A stretch of 64,000 nt of DNA from Ipomoea triloba. Lineage: Eukaryota > Streptophyta > Magnoliopsida > Solanales > Convolvulaceae. The translations under genes and the position numbers were made by a program. A model generated the notes under the pieces. It was given only the letters and a program-made list of their open reading frames with translations. It ran no database searches and was not told where the DNA came from. The stretch spans positions 11,403,032-11,467,031 of the forward strand of contig NC_044920.1 of the NCBI RefSeq assembly GCF_003576645.1, read 5' to 3'. The first letter of the stretch is position 1; each line of letters begins with the position of its first letter. Below are positions 56,501-64,000 of the stretch, one piece after another.

Positions 56501-57657
56501 TCGATGTTAGTGCGGAATCTTTGAGGAAATGGAAGTTTTGCTTTCGGCACTGGTGGCGGCTCTTGCATGATTTCTTTTCCTTTTCGAGAGGGTGGTGGTT
56601 GTATGTCTTCCCTTCTGAATTCTTCTTCGAGTGCTCGTTCAACTTCCGTCGCGTTAGAAGTCTCATCATTGTCAATCCTTGGTTCTTTTGTTGGAACAGA
56701 TTGTGGCGGAGGTGGAACAACTTCTGGAAGTGCTCTCCCGCTTCTCAGTGTTATAGCGTTCACATCTGTTTCTCCCTGAACTTGGATCATTTCCATAATC
56801 TTTGCGAGTGTGCTCTCAACCGTTTGGAGCGGTGAGAGTGTTTCGTGGCGAAGCTCTTGAATTTCTCCCAGCATCTAGAGTGTTTCGTGGCGAAGCTCTT
56901 GAATTTCTCCCAGCATCTCGAGTGTTTCGTGGCGAAGCTCTTGAATTTCTCCCAGCATCTCTTTAGTTTCGTGGCGAAGCTCTTGAATTTCTCCCAGCAT
57001 CTCTTTAGTGATGTGGCGAAGCTCTTGAATTTCTCCCAGCATCTCTTTAGTGATAGTTTCTTTGAGTTTAGCATTCCCCAGCATCTCTTTAGTGATAGTT
57101 TCTTTGAGTTTAGCATTCACCTCCCTTGTTTCTCGTATAAAATCATTCAAGCGTTGCTCGAGGGTTGTTTGATTGTTTTCGGGCGAAAGAGGCGGTTCTG
57201 GGAAAGTAGAAGAATAGACACATGTGTCGGCTCTGTCCACGTCGTCAACACGCGTGTGACTCGGCGTGGAATTGTTCCAGTGAGCTCCCACGCCGGCACA
57301 CACGCGTGTGGCTCGCGTGGATGGATCACTGCTCGCAAAATTTTCAGAATTTAGATGGTTTGGCTCGTCAAAGTGCGTTGGAGGGTAATATGGAGGCATC
57401 TCATGAGTAGGATATCTTTGGGGTTGAAAATGCTGTGTTACGTAAGCTTGCTCATGATAATAAATTGGTGGTGGAAGTATTGGATATGGAAAAGATGGTG
57501 GGTAAGGAAAAGGGTAATTATGATAGTATTGAGGCGGTGGATATGGTGGTTGGGGTGGTGAAGAATAGTAAGGATTTCTTCCGTATGGTATATAACTATG
57601 GTAAGTTCGATCATCAGGTGGAGGTGGATCCATGATTGCGTCAAAGAGGTCCTGCAA
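56501..57657 (-). pseudogene. gag: Element C gag-like N-terminal region with expanded coiled-coil repeats
   Basis: Starts near 57657. Residues about 10-85 are Pro/Tyr-rich. A segment of about 28 residues is encoded by a palindrome module (57320-57237). Then come six tandem units around EMLGEIQELRHET, period about 60 bp (57050-56830), and two units of KLKETITKEM. A TAG at 56875-56877 lies inside the repeats. The LRSGR box near 56740 marks the entry to the protease part. I see no capsid core and no zinc knuckle, although only about 180 bp separate this ORF from the primer site. It is similar in plan to the B protein. Confidence 0.75.
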
Positions 57658-57814
57658 TCAAATTTTCAGACAAAAAATCGGAGCACAAGAGGTAACTCCT
57701 TTCACAGATTAGCGCAAGTGGTGTATGGATGGATGCGAAAGTGTAAATAGCAATAAAATAAGCAAGTTATCCAAATGATTCAAGATAGTAAAACTTTAAA
57801 TTCACCGTTTGCCA

Positions 57815-57832
57815 TCCCCGGCAACGGCGCCA
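57815..57832 (-). other. Primer-binding site of element C (tRNA-Asp type)
   Basis: The plus strand shows TCCCCGGCAACGGCGCCA, a perfect match to the tRNA-Asp 3' end, three bases from the LTR at 57836. Confidence 0.92.
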
Positions 57833-57835
57833 TTT

Positions 57836-59166
57836 TGACAAGCTGTAAGTATGTGGTGAGGTGGATGTGTGATATGGAGGTGTTAAAACAAAGAGTCATG
57901 AACTCCCCGAGTGTCGTATCTCTCGCGGATGGCAAATTGGAGAATATACAGATTTCCTATCTTGAGTTGTTTGGATAACACTAAGGTCGAACATGTAAAG
58001 ATTGTTGAATTGAAGTAGTGAGGGTGCAAAGGTTGATAAGATTTAAGGTAGGTAAATGTAAAGAAAAGCGGATGGGGGCTAGAGTATCGTGGAGATTGGT
58101 TCAAGGCGTAAAGTAGAGTATTGATTTTCATTGAGTCATGGTTGAAGGAGCTTGGAACATTGTCCTGAGTGGCAACACACTCAAGCTCCCAATCCTCAGT
58201 CGGTTGGGGAATTTTGTCAAACACTTTGTCTACAAGTTCCCTCCGGATCTCATCTTCTCAGATTGAGAGCAGGAGATGTGGGTAGTGGGCTACATCTCTT
58301 TGCGATATCTCGCCAAAGAGATGATCCTATACTCTTGAAGAGATCGAAGCCCTCGATCTAACAAGATCATACAAAACATACACACAATTTCAACATTCCC
58401 CAAAGAAATCAAACTCATTCATCAAATTAGATCATGAATACCAAATCTCCATTCTACCTAGCCCCTATCCTAGGGATTAGGCCTTCATAGGCTTTAACAA
58501 CATCATCTTATTCAAATAGAAAAGCATATTTACAAGATCAAGATAAAAAGCAAATAATAACTTTAGGAGAAAGAAAAAAGCAAGAGAGTTCCAAAGAGAA
58601 AACAAGTTTTAATGATAGAGTTTACCCAAAGGATCTCAAGGCTATGGTGTTCCAAGTTCTCTTCTCCAAGAAGCTCCTCATCCTCTCCCTAATCCTATCT
58701 AACCCTAACTTAAAGTGAGAAGTGAAAAATTGACAAAAGACTCTCTCTTCCTAGCTGAAATGTCCCTTAAATACTAAAACATCGCGCAGGATTCTGGTGC
58801 CTGTCCACGCCTGCTCACACGCGTGTGGACTGGCGTGGACGGTTACTAGAATAATTCCACGCCAGCTCACACGCATGGTGGTGCTCGTGGGCGTGGGTTT
58901 CTTCGTTTTCGTCTCTTTTGTTGTTTCCGATTTGGTCTTTGTGTGCTCCCGTGTGGCTTGATTTTTCTTTTTACTGGTTTATGCTCTCTTTGGTTGATTT
59001 CAGCCTTCATTCCTGTGGGAATCCTTTAGAACACTGCACACAAAACTCTTTTGCAATTTGTTAGTAAAATAGCATGAAAACGCATAATTGCATTCTTTAA
59101 AACTTTGTTTTGGCAAGAAATCAACTTAATTAGTTATAGATAATTTGGTACTTTTGGCATCTATCA
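57836..59166 (-). repeat. Element C 5' LTR (complete)
   Basis: 1331 bp, minus strand TGATAGATGCC to AGCTTGTCA. In element sense: palindrome module 58898-58805, TATTTAAG at 58774-58767, U5 box 57912-57902. A 9-bp stem (CATCTCTTT with AAAGAGATG) lies near 58292-58322. Confidence 0.9.
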
Positions 59167-60304
59167 GAATGCTCTGGTCCGCTGGACTGTACCGCACGAA
59201 GGAACGGAAGAGAGCAACGGATCACTTCTCTCTGCCACAACCATCCGCCCTTACACTTGCGGAACACATTGTCGGGACACATTATACCGCCAATGTGCAC
59301 CGTAAGTGCAACCCCAACACACCAGAACTCCCAGACAGATCAGATCATGCGATGAATCATTCCAGAATACAAATCATGCTCAGAATACACAGATCACACA
59401 TCTCAGAAGCCAATAAATCATGGAATCCATAACAAGAATTACTCACACATCTAGATACAAAGGATGATGAACACAAGTCCAACAATCCACAAACAAAGGT
59501 TCACAGACCATCAACAAAGCTATAACCCCAAGAAAATTCACAGGATTCCAACACCAAATCATATATATAGATCAAGAGTGTAAAATAGGTTTTAGTGAGA
59601 CATGATGGTTACCTCTTGGAGCTCTTCCCAACCAAGCAATCCTCAAAACACCTCACAAAGCACCACCTTCATCTTGATCATCTTTTTCCCAAGATAGATC
59701 CCCAAAAGAATATGATGAGAACTTATAAAAGACTATGAAAACAAGATGATAAGAGATGTCTTCCTAAGGAAAAACACTTACCCAAATGCTATAGATTCTA
59801 AAAGAGCAATCTTGGCTTGAAATCTTGAAGGATGAAGTGTAGGATATGCTTAGGGTTCTTTAGAGGTGAAAGGAGTAGGATGAAATGTATTTTGCAGGAA
59901 AAAGAAAAGAGAGATAGGGTTGTAAGTACAAGACTTTTATATGAGTAAGGAAAATCATTACGTATATCATGTATTTATCATACTAGGGTAATAAAACAAG
60001 ACATGGGCTTATTTATAAGAAATGGGTCTTCCTTACCCAAAATTAATTTAATCGATATAAATATGGTCCTTCGAATGATTGGGTCATTACATAATTAATA
60101 TATTAGTAAGGAATAGAAGAGGATCCAATTAAAGAACATCCCTTACAAAATTAAGTCAAGAAAATTGGGCCTTGGAATGAAAAAATAATTCCGGATGGGA
60201 AAATATATATCTATAAGAAGGTCGGAGCCCAATTAAATTAAATTAATTACACGGTAGAATTAATTACTGGGTTTTAAGGCTTGAATTAAATACGGGGTAT
60301 TACA

Positions 60305-60849
60305 CAAGTCATCCTCTTCTTTGAACTTCTACACGGTCAAGGTTGACCACGCCACTTTGCTCCATGAGGTCATCCTTATCTCCAAAAATATTTCCCTTGC
60401 ATGAGTTAGTCTCTAAAATATTTGTGAGAAAACCCATTTGAGATTGACTTCAATTTTGACTTTTAATTTCAACATCCTCATCTTGAATTAATTAATTATT
60501 CCAAAGAATTAATTCTTCCAATTTGAACTGTTGTCACGTTCCGGCATGTCTCCGAGTCTTGATCAATCTTCCAAATTCTTCTCAATTTGTAAAGTGGAAG
60601 CGAACGACTTACAAGTATAAATTAAAATTTTATACTATTGTAATTTCCACTTAATCGACTAGGCTTGTACTCGACGTAATCCTATACTAGACTCAAAATA
60701 AAATTGGGGGTCTAATATTACATTTTTGGTTCATCAAAACAATTACAATATTCCTAACAAAAGGGATTGTGGCCACATAAGGCTTGTGAGGCAAATCAGG
60801 ATCATTTTATTTATGCAATTGAGGTTCATCCTTATTGACAGGGTAATTG
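60305..60849. other. Unassigned non-coding sequence
   Basis: AT-rich with no gene or clear repeat partner in the window. The part around 60650-60760 looks like a copia leader or LTR end, but nothing confirms it. Confidence 0.3.
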
Positions 60850-61320
60850 GGTACCCGACCCGGAACTATTGGCAGCACCCAAGACACCTCACCCCTCAGC
60901 ATCAATGCTCAACGGTTCAACTCCTCAGCATTGATGGCCAACGTTCAGCTCCTCAGCATTGATGACAGACGTTCAGCTCCTCAGCATTCAACACCTCAGG
61001 TACTGATGTCCAACGATCAACTCTTCATCAATGCTCCGTTATTGAGCTAAAGGGAATAAAAAGGCTCACAACCACATAGTGAGGGGGGACATTTTCTTAC
61101 ACTTCTTACTAGACAATAGATATTACATTCACTTGTACACTGAACACTACGCTCAATATTGTTCTCAAGTACTCAAACACTGTACCATCTTACTTCAATA
61201 ATACTTAGATTACTTACCCGGTAACCCATTATTACCGTCACTTATCATTACTAATAACATTAACATCATTGTTCAATTTTTTTATCATTTCAATTTGTTA
61301 GGAGTGGTATTTTCTTTTAA
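60850..61320 (+). repeat. Probable Tat-like LTR fragment with minisatellite
   Basis: At 60895-61020 a unit of about 33 bp (AACGTTCAGCTCCTCAGCATTGATG core) is repeated four times with variation. AATAAAAAGGC near 61052 could be a TATA-type box, followed by a GAGGGGGGAC stretch as seen in Tat/Retand LTRs. Borders not found. Confidence 0.4.
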
Positions 61321-61329
61321 ATTGTTTTC

Positions 61330-61860
61330 AATGATTTTACCACTTCTTACAGCCTTAACTTCTTCAGGTTGGCTTGACAACTTACCTAGCACATGCCCTT
61401 ACAAAGCTTTAGCAATTTGACCTACTTGTACCTCCAGTTTTCTCAGGGAAACCTCATTTTACTAGAATTGTTGCTATGTCATGTCATTTCTTGCTGCCTC
61501 TGAAATTGCTGCTCATAAGCTTCTTGTTGCATTTGGAATCATTGATCATTTGCTTCTTGCTGCATCTAGAATCGCTGCTCATAAGCTTTTTGTTGTCTAG
61601 TGCAGGCTTGTATAAAAGCATTCATGGAATCCTCTAAAAATGGTTTTTTTGGTTAAGGTGGAGTTGGTAGAAAATCATTTTGATTATTATCCCAAGTAAA
61701 ATTAAGATGATTTGGTTGAAAATCATTTTGATTACTACCCCAAGAAAAATTAGAGTGATTTTCCCAACCCGGGTTACAAGAATTATAAAATGGGTTATAC
61801 ACTAGCCTTTGATTAAAAGCAACATTCATTGAATTAGCCTTGTTCAAAGCCGTTATTATT
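61330..61860 (-). pseudogene. gag: Gypsy gag C-terminal remnant (Athila/Tat type)
   Basis: Minus strand: NPFYNSCNPGWENHSNFSWGSNQ is the typical segment after the zinc knuckle in Athila/Tat gag. It is followed by repeated QQEAYEQQFQ text with stops, then RKLEVQVGQIAKAL near 61440. The rest of the element is gone. Its strand fits LTR G to the right. Confidence 0.7.
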
Positions 61861-62204
61861 TCTCTTATTTACGAATGAATTATTTTGGCTTAAAGTATAT
61901 AGAGAGCACATAGTTTTCATATGTTTTGCTAGCTTAGACATTTGAAAAGCCAAGTCAGTGTTGAAATTAACCATACATTTTTCAAAAAGCAAATTTTTTT
62001 AATAAGCAAGATAGAATTAAATTGAAAAGGAAACAAAATAGCAACAATAATAAAGGGAATAGAAAAAAAAAACAAAAGAAGAAGAAGCAATGATTAAAAA
62101 AGTGATAAAAAATAAAGGGAATAAGGGGAACAAAAATAAATATAAAGTAATTTTTTTGAATTAAATATTAAGAAATTATTTAAATAAAAAGAAAGGGTGA
62201 AAAA

Positions 62205-62223
62205 TTCCACGGCAATGACGCTA
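62205..62223 (-). other. Decayed tRNA-Asp primer site of element G
   Basis: Plus-strand TTCCACGGCAATGACGCTA resembles the D and C sites with about four changes, mostly CpG decay, and sits a few bases from an LTR start. Confidence 0.55.
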
Positions 62224-62227
62224 AAAT

Positions 62228-63116
62228 TGATGGACAATTTAATTATCATCACAAGTGCACGAATCACTATAGTGATAGTGTGCAAAAGAAATGGTCGAAT
62301 CCACAGGGAATTGGTACAATACAATTTATAGACTTGAAAATAATTAACTTGAATGCAATAAAATAAAACCGAAAATAGTAATATAACTTGGGGAAATAAA
62401 ATAATTAAACAGTAAGAAGACCGAGATACTAGACAATTTAGCAACGAACAGGGAAAACAATCGAATAACCACGAAATGAAATAACAGCAAGGGAATAAAG
62501 ACTAGGAACATCAATCAATTACCAATACTTATGTTGCATATTAATTTAACTTTGCCAACCAATTAATGGTTCGTTCTAACTGTTATATGACTACTCCGTA
62601 TGGCGTCTAGAGTCAATCACGTGCTTTAATTATTCATGTACTTAAGATACTTATTCAAACGGCTAAAACTCATTTAGCCTAAAAGAACTACGGAATACTC
62701 GGGGTGTGAATTTAATAAATAATCTAATAAGACAATTAAATTATTTATCATTTTATCCCCCAAGAGCATGTAATTATTGTGTTACTCAGATAATTCCCTC
62801 AAATTAATATAATTGAGTCATGCTAAGTTGGTCACCCATTAACACCATCAATTAACAGAAGAAAATCAAAGGTCGAAATTTAATGTGATAGGAAAATTAA
62901 ACACAAATCAATACATAAATTTCATGGTAACTTAAATCATGTTCCTAGAATAATTACTTAGCAAAGCATAAAGAATTTTGGCATGAATCAACTCACGCAA
63001 CACTGTTTTCCAAAGATTAATTATGCAATTAATTAACAATAATGAATATAAAGGAGAATAAAGAATAGTCGTATGAAACTTGTTGCCTAGGAATTTCTTG
63101 TTGATTGCTGTGAAGA
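62228..63116 (-). repeat. LTR G, cut by LTR H
   Basis: Starts TGATGGACAATTT after the primer site and carries CGAATCCACAGGGAATTGG at about 62296, the box also present in F LTR. No gene. Ends where the H LTR begins. Confidence 0.55.
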
Positions 63117-63477
63117 TGATAAGCACCCAAGATAACTAAAATTAAGGGTCTAAGTTGGGGTCTTTTAGTAACGTTTTGTATCCTTATGTGAATTATTTAT
63201 GGCGTTTTTGTGCTCTAATGCATAAGTCTATAGCAAAAGTATATCTTTGGTGTATTTGAGTGTTTTTATAGGTCACGAGAATCAAGTGGCAAGATATGAG
63301 GACTTAACGAGCAAACAAAGTGAGGAAGAAAAGCCTGGGGCAGTGCTGAACAACTCTCCATGCGTGGAGCCTGCATGGATCATTTCGAGTGCTGATCCAC
63401 GCTAAGCCTCCACGCTTGGAGCCTGCGTGGACAGGAAGTGCGGAAATCATTAATGAGAGTGGCAATTTTGGGGAAGC
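63117..63477 (+). repeat. LTR H, U3 part, with decayed palindrome module
   Basis: Starts TGATAAGCACCC like the B and D LTRs. A module-like region at 63358-63430 has CCACGC/GCGTGG arms and a GTGCTGATC spacer but no ACGCGT centre. Interrupted by A'' at 63478. Confidence 0.5.
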
Positions 63478-64000
63478 TGTGAAACCCCCAAAATTTTCAC
63501 TCTGGCATAGGCAAATACTTAATATAAAGCTAGCAAATCTCATAACCAAGACAGAATACAACGGAAGCAATACTAGTACTCAGAGGGTGTCATGCCACAT
63601 CTAGGTAAGTCAGCACCTAGATGCTAAGGCCAAAAATCCACAAACTAATCCATCAAAAGTAAACATAACTGTATAAGTCATTACATAATCAAAGTCTAAG
63701 GCGCGCAGGCCGGAAAATGTCTGAACCAACCAAGCAGATCACTAAGCTACTCATAAGGCGAAGTAGATCTATCACTAGCGCTCTCACGGCTCAATCTACT
63801 CCATACCTGAAAAAAAGTTAGAAACATTAGCAAAGGAATGCTAAGTAATCAACCACTCACACTCGTGAGAAATACATAGTATAGCATAGGTTGTAAATAG
63901 GTTTTACACACGCGTACAAAATATACACGCTAACGAGATTGTTCTTTATTTAAAATCATATGACTCAACAACAACAAGCTGAATGAATCACAAACCAAAG
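63478..64000. repeat. LTR A'' (third chromovirus-like subfamily), cut by window end
   Basis: Begins TGTGAAACCCCC and continues with GGTGTCATGCCACATCTAGGT, as in the A and A' LTRs, with many differences. Confidence 0.75.

Larger units (their letters stand above)
49967..59166 (-). mobile_element. Element C: Athila-type Ty3/gypsy element with full pol, inactive
   Basis: 5' LTR 59166-57836, primer site 57832-57815, gag-like/protease/RT/RNase H/integrase in one frame from 57657 to about 53100, post-pol motif 52632-52585, non-coding region, polypurine tract 51167-51153, 3' LTR 51152-49967. The 3' LTR lacks its last about 140 bp. At least six in-frame stops, one frameshift and an RT active-site change. 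Confidence 0.9.
49572..60304 (-). repeat. Family A second LTR, split by element C and partly deleted
   Basis: Pieces 49572-49970 and 59167-60304 match the two ends of 43568-45961. About 830 bp of LTR between them is missing. Element C sits in between. The right end GGGGTATTACA is followed by CAAGT. Confidence 0.85.

Noticed and set aside
56521..57354. Plus-strand frames with repeated AKLLNFSQHL text
   Set aside because: Antisense of the C coiled-coil repeats.

Overview
This window is plant nuclear DNA made almost entirely of nested LTR retrotransposons and one CACTA DNA transposon; I see no intact host gene. Evidence for a plant: a SIRE-like Ty1/copia polyprotein, Athila-type Ty3/gypsy proteins, chromovirus-type gag, primer sites matching plant tRNA-Asp and initiator tRNA-Met, and a CACTACAAGAAA terminus. 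Codon and motif style suggest a eudicot, but the species cannot be told. The setting is probably pericentromeric or other repeat-rich heterochromatin. Family letters below are my own labels. Layout, left to right: 1-1111 end of an LTR (family A', chromovirus-like); 1112-7576 a decayed copia element on the minus strand; 7577-42330 an Athila-type element D (minus strand) inserted into the copia gag. D has gag, protease and an ATHILA ORF1-like gene but no reverse transcriptase or integrase. D is itself split by (i) a CACTA element (10643 to about 21170), which carries a pol-less gypsy element B (11832-17696, 5-bp target duplication ATGGT) that in turn contains an A' LTR piece, and (ii) an array E (25628-40268) of four 2.6-kb LTRs and three 456-bp internal domains inserted inside D gag. 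One LTR of E holds element F (34415-38116, target duplication CATAG). To the right, 42331-43086 is a copia-type LTR. 43096-60304 is a chromovirus-like array A (gag fragment, LTR, a pol-less internal region carrying a plant-transposon-protein-like ORF, LTR). The second LTR of A is interrupted by element C (49967-59166), the only gypsy element here with a full set of pol domains; it is dead by stops, a frameshift and a mutated RT catalytic pair. 60305-64000 holds remnants G, H and A''. The nesting chain copia > D > CACTA > B > A' is five levels deep. How the parts relate: B, C and D share a U5 box (ACTCGGGGAGT), the tRNA-Asp primer site and a CpG-rich twin-palindrome module with an ACGCGT core just upstream of the LTR TATA-like box. 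B and D lack pol, so C-like relatives are the plausible source of enzymes. The most striking signals are structural. (1) Eight small hairpins with NGGR tetraloops and covarying stems sit 2-5 nt from polypurine tracts or copies of them in five families. (2) Twin ACGCGT palindromes recur at nine loci, one inside a gag reading frame. (3) Five hairpins with the same GAGA loop and varying stems form an array in the F LTR leader. (4) The chromovirus LTRs hold a covarying stem around a constant 11-nt loop. Two single-N joins are flanked by exact duplicates and mark unresolved assembly gaps.
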